A stretch of DNA of 64,000 nucleotides from Streptosporangium oxazolinicum (GTDB taxonomy: Bacteria > Actinomycetota > Actinomycetes > Streptosporangiales > Streptosporangiaceae): assembly GCF_039537505.1 (NCBI RefSeq), contig NZ_BAABAQ010000002.1, positions 620,001 to 684,000 on the forward strand. The letters are read 5' to 3'. A program made the translations under genes and the position numbers. This document shows positions 31,699 to 40,484 of this stretch, piece after piece; the first letter of the stretch is position 1; every line of letters starts with the position of its first letter. The notes under the pieces are model-generated. The model was not told where the DNA came from and did no database searches. It saw only the letters and a list, made by a program, of their open reading frames with translations.

Positions 31699-32567
31699 GT
31701 GAGTTCCTTCCTGAGGTAGTCGCGCCAGGCTTCGGTGAACTCGGCCACCGGCAGCCCAAGTGTGCTCCCGACATCGCTACCGTAGAGCCTCACCAGCGCC
31801 TTCTCCCCGAAGCGCTCCGCGACGAACCGGCAGGCGAGCCACGCCTCCTCGTACGCCTGCGCGAGCCTCGGCGCGCCGGGGGCGAAGTCGGCCGGGCCCG
31901 GGAGGCTGCCGGGCAGGACGCCCGAACGCACCTCGGCGGCCAGCTCGGCGGCGGCCGTGCGCACCGCGATCCCGGCGTCGCGGTAGCCCGCGTAGTCGGC
32001 GAAGCCCTCCGACAGCCACATCGGCACCCGGCCGCCCCGGGTCGCGCCGGTGGCCACGTGGGCGAGCTCGTGGGTGATCACCACGTCCCTGCCGGTCGCG
32101 GTGAGCCTGGCGTACCCCGACGGCAGGACGATCACCCGGTCCGCGGTCGCCATCGCGGCCAGGCCGCGGGTGCTCCCGGCCCCGGCGAGCGCCGCGGCCT
32201 CGGCGTCGGTGGCGGGGAAGAGGATCACCGCGGGGACCGGCCCCCAGATCTCCGCGATCGTCGCGCGGGCCCGGTCGGCCCTGGCCGCCAGATCCCGCAG
32301 GACGGCGGCCGGGACGCCGTGACCGATCACGAGGGAGTGTTCACCCCGGACGGTGACGGCGGCGCCCGGCCACAGGCCGTGGAGGTCGCGCGGGCTCGCG
32401 GGGACGTACGGGGCGTCGTACAGGGGGTCGTACAGGGGAAGGTGGCGGGGGGCGCGCGGGAGCGGGGCGGCTCCGGCCAGGAGGGGGCCCGTCCCGGCGA
32501 ACGGAGCGGCGCTCATCAGCGCCAGCATCCCGGCGAGCACGGCGCGGCGCCCTTTCGGGACGGACAT
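31695..32567 (-). CDS. Exported gluzincin-like protein (peptidase MA type)
   Basis: This 290-residue protein has a signal peptide (basic KGRRAV, then a hydrophobic LAGMLALMSAAPFAG stretch). A short substrate-like region with repeats YDPLYDAPY follows. The core has DVVITHELAHVATG (HExxH, about 166-170) and the third ligand in PMWLSEGFADYAGY, as in the peptidase MA family. It should act outside the membrane as a zinc protease, though activity is unproven. It opens the coupled operon with M48 and PimB', so a role in envelope assembly is plausible. Confidence 0.8.
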   Translation of the reverse strand: MSVPKGRRAVLAGMLALMSAAPFAGTGPLLAGAAPLPRAPRHLPLYDPLYDAPYVPASPRDLHGLWPGAAVTVRGEHSLVIGHGVPAAVLRDLAARADRARATIAEIWGPVPAVILFPATDAEAAALAGAGSTRGLAAMATADRVIVLPSGYARLTATGRDVVITHELAHVATGATRGGRVPMWLSEGFADYAGYRDAGIAVRTAAAELAAEVRSGVLPGSLPGPADFAPGAPRLAQAYEEAWLACRFVAERFGEKALVRLYGSDVGSTLGLPVAEFTEAWRDYLRKELT

Positions 32568-32596
32568 ACGAGCCGATGGTACTCGACCGACACGAA

Positions 32597-32632
32597 GCGG
32601 CCCCGGCCCTCCGTGAGGAGGGCCGGGGCCGC
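32597..32632 (-). terminator. Strong hairpin between nlpC and the gluzincin gene
   Basis: A 16-bp stem (32597-32612 with 32617-32632) with loop GTGA. It lies 185 bp beyond the stop of the NlpC/P60 gene and 30 bp before the gluzincin start. The T-run TTTT is on the plus-strand side, so minus-strand termination would depend on the stem. The 180 bp between stem and nlpC is low-complexity (repeated CGGGCTC-like words) with no gene seen. Confidence 0.65.
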
Positions 32633-32817
32633 TTTTCCGTGCTCGGGCACGTGCCTTCGGGCGTATGCCTTCGGGCGTGTGCCCGGACGTGGGCTCGGGC
32701 TCCTGTGCTTGGGCGCCGTACTTCGGACGCCGTGCTCAGGCGCGGGCCCCGGGCTCCGTGCCCGGACGCAGGCTCAGGGTCCGGGCCCGTATGCGAGCTC
32801 CGGGTCCGGGTGTGGGC

Positions 32818-33447
32818 TCAGGCTCCGGGCCGTACCGCTCCGGCGAAGGAGGACCTGTAGTAGCCCGCCAGCCTCACGATGCGAACCGTCTTGCCGCTGC
32901 TCGGCGAGTGGACCATCCTGCCCTTGCCGACGTACATGCCGACGTGGCCCTTGCCGCTGAAGAACAGCAGGTCACCGGGGTTCAACTTGCTCCACGAGAC
33001 CTTCTTCTTGATCGACCTGTACTGGCTGTGCGTGATCCTGGGGAGGGACACGCCCGCCTTGCGCCAGGCGTATCGGACGAGCCCCGAGCAGTCGAACGCT
33101 CCGGGACCGGAGGCTCCCCACCGGTACGGATCGCCGATCTGCTTCTTGGCCGCCGAGACCGCCTTGCCGGCCCGGACCTTCTGGAGTGCCGCCTTACTCA
33201 GCTTGGCCTTGCCCTTGGCCTTCGCCGTGGTCGTGGCCTGAGTGGCGGTCTCCGTGGTGCTTTCGACCTGCTCCGAGACACCGGCCGCGGTGTTGACCAG
33301 GATCTCGGAGGGACCGTCCGCCGTCGCCTGCGCCGCCGTGGACCCGAGGGTGACCGCTCCGGCTGAGGCGGTCAACGTGAGGGCGATACCGCCGAGGGAA
33401 AGGCGGAAAAGGCGCGACAGACGGGGGTTGTGCGGGGTGGTAGACAG
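32818..33447 (-). CDS. NlpC/P60 (C40) cell-wall peptidase
   Basis: This 209-residue exported protein has a basic start and hydrophobic core (RLFRLSLGGIALTLTASAGA). A Lys/Ala/Thr-rich spacer (TTETATQATTTAKAKGKAK) leads to the C40 domain: WGASGPGAFDCSGLVRY (catalytic Cys near 122), NPGDLLFFSGKGHVGMYVG (His) and RMVHSPSSG (polar third residue region). It hydrolyses peptide stems in peptidoglycan. The start is judged to be CTG 33447: AAGGAG sits 5 nt upstream and no ATG or GTG is in frame there; a TTG at 33375 would cut away the signal. A c-di-AMP riboswitch lies directly upstream. Confidence 0.88.
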   Translation of the reverse strand: MSTTPHNPRLSRLFRLSLGGIALTLTASAGAVTLGSTAAQATADGPSEILVNTAAGVSEQVESTTETATQATTTAKAKGKAKLSKAALQKVRAGKAVSAAKKQIGDPYRWGASGPGAFDCSGLVRYAWRKAGVSLPRITHSQYRSIKKKVSWSKLNPGDLLFFSGKGHVGMYVGKGRMVHSPSSGKTVRIVRLAGYYRSSFAGAVRPGA

Positions 33448-33467
33448 GATTTCTCCTTGGGACTTCC

Positions 33468-33630
33468 ACTGATGCCTACCGGGTTAGCTGACGGATTCGG
33501 GCTTGGAAGATGCCCTACGGCAAAATATGCCGATTCACCCCTGGCCGCGCTGTGCTGGGCCTTTTGGGTCCCCGGTTCTATGCCTCCTGGCTGCATAGAT
33601 TCGGCAGGCCGCCGTGATGAGCCCTGCCCC
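33468..33630 (-). promoter_or_regulatory. ydaO: ydaO-type cyclic-di-AMP riboswitch
   Basis: On the minus strand this leader has the conserved ydaO/yuaA blocks in the right order: GCCGAATC, GGGGACCCA, GGGGTGAATC, GTAGGGC, CCCGAATCCGTCAGCTAAC and GGTAGGC, the last ending about 20 bp before the AAGGAG of the NlpC/P60 gene. In Streptomyces and Bacillus this RNA binds c-di-AMP and lowers expression of wall-hydrolase genes. Borders are approximate; the 5' edge may lie a few tens of bases further right. Confidence 0.92.
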
Positions 33631-34118
33631 CGGGTGGGGGCACGGCGGCCGGTTGGATTTCTATAGGGACACCGGCCCGAAGACCGACATTCGCCGCGAC
33701 GGCGTGGCTTGCACGTCGCGACGCCAGAAGTTACCCCGATCTCCGGCTTTCGGCAAAGCTTTCCCCAAGTCAGGAGGGCGAACGAGCCCTCTTGATCTTT
33801 TCGTTACCCCTGCTTAATGGCCATTTATGCCATTGAGATATGACTCTCGTCACATCTTTGAGATAAAGATCTGCAGATCACGATTTTGTAATATTCGTCA
33901 CACTTGTCGCGATTCGGGGTTGATCAGGGGGGATGGACCGTTCCCGGCGATCGGCCAGGGGGCCGCGCGACCCGGCGCACGCGCGGGCACCGTGGATCGC
34001 CCCCCGGAAACCCGTCTCGGCGATCTTCAATTCGCCGGTGCCATATGTCGGGTTTTATGCCCGTTTGAGAAATTTTGAAGAGGGTACGGCAGGCGCGTAC
34101 CTCAGGGAGGCGGTCATC

Positions 34119-34946
34119 ATGTCGAACCGCTTGTTCCACGACAGACGCGACGCGGGCCGAGTGCTCGCGGGTCTTCTCGACAGGTACCGCGGGCAGCCCG
34201 GCACCGTCGTCCTGGGCCTGCCCCGGGGCGGCGTGCCGGTGGCGTACGAGATCGCCACGGCCCTGGGCGCCCCCCTCGACGTCTTCCTCGTCCGCAAGCT
34301 CGGCACTCCCGGAAGGGAGGAGCTCGCGATGGGGGCGATCTCCAGCGGCGGGGTGACCGTCCTCAACGAGGGCGTCGTCGGGGGCCTCGGCGTCGCACCG
34401 GAGATCGTCCGGCGGGTCGCCCGGCGCGAGGGGGAGGAGTTGCTCCGGCGCGAGCGGGCCTATCGTGAGGGGCGCCCGCCGCCGGACCTCGCGGGCAGGA
34501 CCGTCATCGTGGTGGACGACGGCCTCGCGACGGGGGCGAGCATGCGCGCCGCCCTCCAGGCCCTGCGCCGCCTCCGGCCCGCCAGGACCGTCGTCGCCGT
34601 GCCGACCGCGCCGGAGTCCGCCTGCCGGGACCTCGCCGCCGTGGTGGACGAGGTCGTCTGCGCCACCACGCCGTCGCACTTCTTCGCGGTCGGGCAGTCC
34701 TACCGGGACTTCACCCAGACGACCGACGAGGAGGTGCGCGATCTTCTCCGCGCCACCTCGGGCCCGTCTTCCGGAACCGCGAAGCCTTCCACCGTCACAG
34801 AGTCTCCCGGCACCGCGAAGCCCTCCAGCACCGCCGAGGCTTCCGGCACCGCCGACAAGGTCGGCGAGGACCCTCGGCCCGCCGAGGTCAGGGGCGGACG
34901 GCTCCGACGATACGGCGGCCGTAGGCGGATAGCGGGACGACCTTGA
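34119..34946 (+). CDS. Phosphoribosyltransferase-domain protein
   Basis: This 275-residue protein has an N-terminal half VVLGLPRGGVPVAYEIA, DVFLVRKLGTPGREELAMGA and the PRPP-binding loop TVIVVDDGLATGASM (about 127-141). This is the type found in predicted phosphoribosyltransferases near regulators and wall genes, not a classic salvage enzyme. The C-terminal 60 residues are low-complexity (SGTAKPSTVTESPGTAKPSS). ATG 34119 is chosen because GGGAGG lies 8 nt upstream. Its last 59 bp overlap the convergent NlpC/P60 gene. The 470 bp between the riboswitch and this start is partly AT-rich, with promoters probably in both directions but no gene seen. Confidence 0.82.
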   Translation: MSNRLFHDRRDAGRVLAGLLDRYRGQPGTVVLGLPRGGVPVAYEIATALGAPLDVFLVRKLGTPGREELAMGAISSGGVTVLNEGVVGGLGVAPEIVRRVARREGEELLRRERAYREGRPPPDLAGRTVIVVDDGLATGASMRAALQALRRLRPARTVVAVPTAPESACRDLAAVVDEVVCATTPSHFFAVGQSYRDFTQTTDEEVRDLLRATSGPSSGTAKPSTVTESPGTAKPSSTAEASGTADKVGEDPRPAEVRGGRLRRYGGRRRIAGRP

Positions 34947-35880
34947 CGACGTCGCCGGTCTGCGGGGCGTGCACGATCTGGCCGTTGCCCGCGTACATGC
35001 TGACGTGACCGAGGCCCTCGCTGAAGATGAGGTCGCCCGGCTGGAGCTCGCTCAGCGAGACCTTCCGGCTCGCGCCCCAGCTCCACTGCTCCCAGGTCGT
35101 CCGGGGAAGGGTGACTCCGCCGCTGCGCCAGGCCCCCTGGACCAGGCCGGAGCAGTCCCAGCCGCCGGGGCCCGTGCCGCCGTACTGGTAGGGCTTGCCG
35201 ACCTGGGCGAAGGCGAACTGCAGCGCGGCGCGGGCGTTGCCCGAGGCGGAGCCGTTGTACTGGATCCCGGAGCTCTCGGGGTTGCCCGTCTTGAAGACGT
35301 CGAGCTCGCGCAGGAGTTTCGTCTGGGCCCTGACCATCTTGTCGGCCTTGGCCTTCTCCCCGGCCAGGTCGTCACGCGTCTCGTCGGCCTCGGTGAGGGC
35401 CTTCTTCGCCTCGTCCCTGCTGGTCCGCAGCGCCTTGGTGGCCTCGTCGAAGGCGCTCAGGGACTGGGCGCGGGAGGTGGACAGCTGGTCGGCGGCGGCC
35501 AGGCCGCTCAGCAGGGCACCGGGGTCGGACTGCTGGATCATGCCTTCCCAGCTGTTGATCACCCCGACCTGGTACGTGCTGACGGCCATCGTGACGAGTT
35601 CCTTGCGCAACCCGGCGACCTGCTCGTTCTGGCGGGTCAGGTCGTCGTTCAGCGTCTGGTACTTCTTCCTGGCCCGCTTCCACTTCTCCGAGGCCTGGTT
35701 GTACTTCTCGACGACCTGGTCGGCCTGCTCGTTGAGCCTCTCCAGCTTCTTCTTGGCCTGGGCGAGTGTCGGCTTCGGCTCGGCGAACGCTTCGCTCACC
35801 GGCAATGTCAGCAGCGCGAGCGCGAGCCCGGCCGCCAGCGGCATCCGAATCAGTCCAACCGGCAAACCCGCCACGGCCAC
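34888..35880 (-). CDS. NlpC/P60 peptidase with coiled-coil domain (RipA/Cwl-like)
   Basis: This 330-residue exported hydrolase has a signal peptide (LIRMPLAAGLALALLTLPVS, AFA cleavage). A long coiled coil (about 35-200; KKKLERLNEQADQVVEKYNQ, KALTEADETRDDLAGEK) is followed by the C40 domain with GTGPGGWDCSGLVQG (Cys near 243), GHVSMYAGNG (His) and IVHAPQTGD. It cleaves peptidoglycan stem peptides. The coiled coil usually controls or localises the enzyme. GTG 35880 is chosen because GGGAGG is 7 nt upstream. No riboswitch precedes this one. Confidence 0.92.
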   Translation of the reverse strand: MAVAGLPVGLIRMPLAAGLALALLTLPVSEAFAEPKPTLAQAKKKLERLNEQADQVVEKYNQASEKWKRARKKYQTLNDDLTRQNEQVAGLRKELVTMAVSTYQVGVINSWEGMIQQSDPGALLSGLAAADQLSTSRAQSLSAFDEATKALRTSRDEAKKALTEADETRDDLAGEKAKADKMVRAQTKLLRELDVFKTGNPESSGIQYNGSASGNARAALQFAFAQVGKPYQYGGTGPGGWDCSGLVQGAWRSGGVTLPRTTWEQWSWGASRKVSLSELQPGDLIFSEGLGHVSMYAGNGQIVHAPQTGDVVKVVPLSAYGRRIVGAVRP

Positions 35881-36114
35881 GTCAACGCCTCCCGACTGCA
35901 CCAGACCTGCGGCGAATAGTACAGAAAAAGTAATGACCGACTCACCTTTTCGTCGGGTTTGCTCCTTACTCGCCGGTGAAAATCAGGTGAAGCGCTTTAC
36001 CTCGCGGCCGGGCCCCGGCCACGAGGAGCTGGCCGGGCCCCGACCGGACTCCCACTCGCGGGAAGCGGAAGGTGGGAGGCGGTCCGGCCGGACCCCGGTC
36101 GCGCTACGGTCGCG

Positions 36115-36747
36115 CTACCCGCAGGTGGCGACGTCGCAGATCTTGGCGGTCATCCTCTTGGCGTCGCGCAGCTGGACGGTCCAGTCACTCCTCTCGGGCT
36201 TGGCGTACTCCCCCGCCCAGAGATAGACCAGGACGGCGTTGCCCTTCCTGACCAGCACGCTCCGGTCACCGCCCACCCCGGCCTTCCTCCCGTAGTAGAC
36301 CTGGCCGGAGACCTTCAGCGCCTCGTCGCCGAGCCCGGTCAGGCGCAAGGAGGCGTAGCGGTAGCTGGAGCCCGAGTCGGTCCTGGCCCTACACCTGGTC
36401 AGGGCGGCGCGCACCTGGGCGACGGCCGAGACGGCCGAGGCCCGCGAGCCGTACAGGATCACCTGCTCGACCTTCATGAAGTCCGGCACGCCGGTGAACG
36501 TCACCGTCCGCGCGGCCACCCGGCCGGTCGCGGCCAGCGTGCTCCTGTCACACGGGTCGACGGCCAGCCTGACCTTCGCCGAGTTGCCGACCTTCCAGTT
36601 GGTCTCGGGGTCGTTGTCCTTCTTGGCGGCGTCCTTCTCGTACAGCAGGAAGCCCTTGGGGATGGCGACCGTCGTGGCCGCCGCGGGGGCGGTGACGGTC
36701 GCTCCCACGGCCAGGACGGCGAGTGCGAGCGTTATGATCTTCTTCAT
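36115..36747 (-). CDS. Exported protein with four Cys, function unknown
   Basis: This 210-residue protein has a clear signal peptide (MKKIITLALAVLAVGATVTAPAAA). The mature part has four Cys (in VDPCDRS, LTRCRAR, AKICDV and ATCG), which could form two disulfides as in PknH-type sensor domains; that is only an analogy. GGAGG lies about 8 nt before the ATG. It stands alone 47 bp before the NYN-gene end and 230 bp after the NlpC start. No enzyme motif is seen. Confidence 0.7.
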   Translation of the reverse strand: MKKIITLALAVLAVGATVTAPAAATTVAIPKGFLLYEKDAAKKDNDPETNWKVGNSAKVRLAVDPCDRSTLAATGRVAARTVTFTGVPDFMKVEQVILYGSRASAVSAVAQVRAALTRCRARTDSGSSYRYASLRLTGLGDEALKVSGQVYYGRKAGVGGDRSVLVRKGNAVLVYLWAGEYAKPERSDWTVQLRDAKRMTAKICDVATCG

Positions 36748-36794
36748 CGAATCAAACCTCCTGGGTGATCCGATGCCTCACGACCATGAAAGGT

Positions 36795-38117
36795 TTACGC
36801 GCGCCCCAGACGTCTGAGAAGAAGCACCGAGGGCACCGGCCTGGCGCCCATCCTGCGGACCGACTCGGCCACCTCGCGATCCGAGGAGACCACCGCGACC
36901 GCGCGCCCCGCGGGCTCGGCGCGGACCAGCTGGCGGATCAGGTCGTCGGCGATCTGGTTCGGGGCGCTGAACAGCACGCGTACCCCCCTGGGCGCCGACA
37001 CCGGGACCGGCCCGTTCAGCTCGGCGCCGTCGAAGACACAGGTCAGCTCGGTACGGGTCTGCGCGTAGAGCGCGCCGAGACCGGTGAGGAGACGGCTGCG
37101 CTGGTCGGCCAGGGTGAACGTGCCGTAACCGGTCTTGGTCACGTTGTAGCCGTCGACGATCAGGTGGATCTGCGGCAGCGCGAGCAGCTGGTCGAGCAGG
37201 GCGGGGTCGTCGTCGGCGAGCGCCCGCGCGGGAACCGCCTGGACCCCCTGCCTGCCGGGCGCCACCGAGGCCACCGAGTCGGCGGGACGGTGGATGCCCG
37301 AGGGCAGGGCGAGCTCCCTGCGCAGCCCGGCGGCGGCGTCCTGGAGGGCGTCGAGCAGCATGCGGACCTTGGTGTCCTCCACGCTGCGGCCCTCGCGGGC
37401 GGCCCTGCGCGTCGACTCCAGCTGCCGCTCGGCGTCGGCCAGCCGCTCGCGCAGGCGGCGCAGCTCGCTCTCCACCGTGCTCCCCGCGGAGAGCGCGCTG
37501 GCCCTCGCCTCCTCGGCCACCTCCTGGGCGGCGGCGGCGCGCGCCTCGGCCGCCTTGGTCCGCTCGCGGGCGTCGTGCAGCCTGCGGCGCAGGTCGGAGA
37601 CCTCCGAACGCGAGGTCTTGAGCTGCTCGCGCAGCCGCTCGGACTCCTCCTTGGCCGCGGTCTTCTGGGCGACCAGTTGCTCGCGCAGCCGGGAGACCGT
37701 CTGCTCCTGCGCGGAGCCCTCGGCCACGGCGACCGACCGCTCCAGGTCGGCGCGGGCCGCCTCCACCATGTCCGCCCAGCCCGGCGGCCGGGTGAGGTAC
37801 GCGGCGGCGGCCACCATGACGGGCTCGGCGGCCGGCGGGACCGTGCCCTCGGCGAGGCTCGCGACCAGCTCGGGCCAGCCCGCGGTCAACGTCTCGGCGA
37901 CCAGCTCGCGGAACTTCTTGTCGATCTCCAGCTGCGCGGCGATCGGGGCGCCGCCCAGCTTGGCCCGCTTGCGGGGCTCGAACCTGGCGATCCCCTTCAG
38001 CGGCGGCGGCACCGAGGCCGCGGGCATCGAACCGAGAATCTGGGAGGCCAGCTCCACGACATGTAAGCGGACCTGCTCGGGTAACGGACGAGACAGGCCC
38101 TCTCCGGCTGAACTCAT
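36795..38117 (-). CDS. NYN-domain (YacP-like) protein with long coiled coil
   Basis: This 440-residue protein has an N-terminal helical region (about 15-140). A long coiled coil (about 145-260: SRLREQLVAQKTAAKEESER, ERLADAERQLESTRRAARE) is followed by the NYN/PIN-like RNase domain (about 300-435) with LIVDGYNVTKTGYG, ELTCVFDGAEL and AVVSSDREVAESVRRMGA, keeping the acidic residues. It probably cleaves RNA. The second ATG (38117) is chosen as start; AGGGG is 6 nt upstream. Confidence 0.85.
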   Translation of the reverse strand: MSSAGEGLSRPLPEQVRLHVVELASQILGSMPAASVPPPLKGIARFEPRKRAKLGGAPIAAQLEIDKKFRELVAETLTAGWPELVASLAEGTVPPAAEPVMVAAAAYLTRPPGWADMVEAARADLERSVAVAEGSAQEQTVSRLREQLVAQKTAAKEESERLREQLKTSRSEVSDLRRRLHDARERTKAAEARAAAAQEVAEEARASALSAGSTVESELRRLRERLADAERQLESTRRAAREGRSVEDTKVRMLLDALQDAAAGLRRELALPSGIHRPADSVASVAPGRQGVQAVPARALADDDPALLDQLLALPQIHLIVDGYNVTKTGYGTFTLADQRSRLLTGLGALYAQTRTELTCVFDGAELNGPVPVSAPRGVRVLFSAPNQIADDLIRQLVRAEPAGRAVAVVSSDREVAESVRRMGARPVPSVLLLRRLGRA

Positions 38118-38398
38118 CACGGCCCCTACTCGGATCGGTCTTCACGTCAAGGGTACGGCTACCGCACCCTGACCCCGACCTGACCGCGAATCGACCGGCG
38201 GCCGACGAGGCCGTGAACACTCTGTGGACAAGCACTTGCCGGTGGGTTACGACTGTGCGGGCCGCCCTGTGACGCAGGCCACCCGGGAGCCCCCTCCCGG
38301 GCGCGCGGAAACCGAGGGTTTCCCGGCGCTCGGTGCGCACCGGCCCGGGAAGGGGGTGGTGCGGTAAATGTCGGTCGAGGCTTCTAAGGTCGTGAATC

Positions 38399-40123
38399 GT
38401 GGACTACGCCGTGCAGGGAACACTCGACGAGCTGGGCACCCCGCTCAGCCAGATCACCTTCGTCGTGTTCGACCTGGAGACCACCGGCGTCTCGGCGGGC
38501 GAGCACGCGATCACCGAGATCGGGGCGGTCAAGGTCAGGGGCGGCGAGGTGCTCGGCGAGTTCGCCACCCTGGTCGACCCCGGCTCGCCGATCCCGCCGT
38601 TCATCTCGGTGCTGACCGGCATCACCGACAGCATGGTGGTGGCGGCGCCGAGGATCGAGTCGGTGCTGCCGTCCTTCCTGGAGTTCGCCGCGGGCTCCAC
38701 CCTCGTCGCGCACAACGCGGGGTTCGACCTGGGGTTCGTCAGGGCGGCCTGCGCCGCGCACGGCTATCCCCCACCGGCCCACCAGGTGGTCGACACCGTC
38801 GACCTGGCCCGCAAGCTGCTCACCCGCGACGAGGCGCCCAACTGCAAGCTGTCCACGCTGGCCAGGATCTTCAGTAGCACCGAGCCCTGCCACCGGGCGC
38901 TCGCCGACGCGCGGGCCACCGTCGACGTGCTGCACGCCCTGCTGGAGCGGGCGGGTTCCTTCGGGGTGCGGACGCTGGAGGAGCTCAAGGGTTTCGTCCG
39001 CGCGCCCACCCCCGAGCAGCGCCGCAAGCGGCACCTGGCCGACTCGGTCCCGGCGGGCCCCGGCGTGTACGTGTTCGAGGACGAGGGCGGCGACCCCCTC
39101 TACGTCGGCAAGAGCAGCAACCTGCGCAACCGCGTGCGCGGTTACTTCACCGCGAGCGAGACCAGGCCCCGCGTCCGCGAGATGATCGGCATCGCCGCGC
39201 GGGTCAGGTCCATCGCCTGCGCGACCTCGCTGGAGGCCGAGGTCAGGGAGCTGCGGCTGATCGGCTCGGCCAAGCCCCGCTACAACCGCAGGTCGCGCTT
39301 CCCCGAGAAGATGTTCTGGCTCAAGCTGACCGACGAGCCGTTCCCCCGCCTGTCGGTCGTCCGCGAGGTCAAGGACGACGACGCCTCCTACCTGGGCCCG
39401 TTCAACAGCACCCGCGCCGCCGAGGACGCCCGCACGGCCCTGCACGAGACGGTCCCGCTGCGGCAGTGCACCGAGCGGATCACCCCGCGCACCAGGCGGT
39501 CCGCCTGCGCCCTCGCCGAGATCGGGAGGTGCGGGGCGCCGTGCGAGGGCCGCCAGAGCCCCGGCGAGTACGCCGTGCACGTCGTGGCGGCCCGCCGGGC
39601 GATGGAGCTGGACGCGGCCCCGGTCTTCTCCGCGATCGAGGCCAGGATGGAGCGTCTCGCCCTGGACCAGCGCTACGAGGAGGCCGCCGTCGACCGCGAC
39701 CGGCTCGCCTCCTACGTCCGCACCTCGGCCCGCATGCAGCGGCTGCGGTCGCTGACCGCGATCTCCCAGATGGTCGCCGCCGCCCCCCTGCCGGGCGGCG
39801 CCTGGGAGATCCACGTCATCCGGTACGGGCGGCTCGCCTCGGCCGGGGTGATGCCGAAGGGCGCCCACCCCACCCCGTTCGTCGAGGCGCTGACCGCCAC
39901 CGCGGAGACGGTGCCGCCGGGGCCGGGTCCGGTCCACGCGGCGAGCGCCGAGGAGACCGAGTGCGTCCTGCGCTGGCTGGAGTCGCCGGGGGTGCGGCTG
40001 GTGCAGGTGGAGGGCACCTGGAGCCTGCCCGTGTCCGGCGCGGGGCGGCTCAAGGCCCGCATCGACCGCGCCTACCGCACGGCCGAGCCGCGCCGGGCAC
40101 GTGAGGGCCGCCCGCTGGGCTGA
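38399..40123 (+). CDS. DEDD exonuclease fused to a UvrC-like GIY-YIG domain
   Basis: This 574-residue protein starts with a DnaQ-type 3'-5' exonuclease: FDLETTG (24-30, ExoI), LVAHNAGFDLGF (ExoII) and CHRALADA (ExoIII). A GIY-YIG domain follows (about 217-300: GPGVYVFEDEGGDPLYVGKS, EAEVRELRLI), then a UvrC-like middle with Cys pairs (RSACALAEIGRCGAPCEG) and UvrB-binding-type helices. It resembles, from memory, Rv2191 and Cho-type repair nucleases, so a role in nucleotide excision or DNA clean-up is likely. Start GTG 38399 has a weak AAGG. Confidence 0.9.
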   Translation: MDYAVQGTLDELGTPLSQITFVVFDLETTGVSAGEHAITEIGAVKVRGGEVLGEFATLVDPGSPIPPFISVLTGITDSMVVAAPRIESVLPSFLEFAAGSTLVAHNAGFDLGFVRAACAAHGYPPPAHQVVDTVDLARKLLTRDEAPNCKLSTLARIFSSTEPCHRALADARATVDVLHALLERAGSFGVRTLEELKGFVRAPTPEQRRKRHLADSVPAGPGVYVFEDEGGDPLYVGKSSNLRNRVRGYFTASETRPRVREMIGIAARVRSIACATSLEAEVRELRLIGSAKPRYNRRSRFPEKMFWLKLTDEPFPRLSVVREVKDDDASYLGPFNSTRAAEDARTALHETVPLRQCTERITPRTRRSACALAEIGRCGAPCEGRQSPGEYAVHVVAARRAMELDAAPVFSAIEARMERLALDQRYEEAAVDRDRLASYVRTSARMQRLRSLTAISQMVAAAPLPGGAWEIHVIRYGRLASAGVMPKGAHPTPFVEALTATAETVPPGPGPVHAASAEETECVLRWLESPGVRLVQVEGTWSLPVSGAGRLKARIDRAYRTAEPRRAREGRPLG

Positions 40124-40178
40124 CGGCCGCGCTGGTAGCTTCTGAGGCGGCAAGCCGCACTCAACGAGGAGGAAGCTC

Positions 40179-40466
40179 GTGGTCACCGCGATCGTTCACA
40201 TCAACGCCGAGGTGGACCGGATCCCCGAGGTCGCCCAGGCGGTCGCCGCGATCGACGGGGTGAGCGAGGTCTATTCCATAACCGGGGAGTACGACCTGAT
40301 GGCCATGGTCCGCGTCACCTCCTACGAGGAGATCGCCGAGGTCGTCCCCGGCCGGATCAACAAGGTCGACGGGGTGCTGCACACCGAGACCCACGTCGCC
40401 TTCCGGGCCTACTCACGGCACGACCTGGACGCCGCCTTCTCGATCGGCCTCGGCGAGTCCGACTGA
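40179..40466 (+). CDS. Lrp/AsnC-type ligand-binding (RAM) protein without HTH
   Basis: This 95-residue protein is a stand-alone RAM domain: VTAIVHINAEVDRIPEVAQAVAAIDGVSEVYSITGEYDLMAMVRV and the end HTETHVAFRAYSRHDLDAAF. It lacks the helix-turn-helix and so should bind amino acids or assemble with full-length Lrp proteins. GTG 40179 is preceded by GAGGAGGAAG. It follows the exonuclease gene by 55 bp on the same strand. Confidence 0.92.
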   Translation: MVTAIVHINAEVDRIPEVAQAVAAIDGVSEVYSITGEYDLMAMVRVTSYEEIAEVVPGRINKVDGVLHTETHVAFRAYSRHDLDAAFSIGLGESD

Positions 40467-40484
40467 CCCCGGCCCGTACAGCCC

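Noticed and set aside
33373..33375. TTG as start of the NlpC/P60 gene
   Set aside because: It would remove the signal peptide and has no ribosome site; CTG 33447 fits better.
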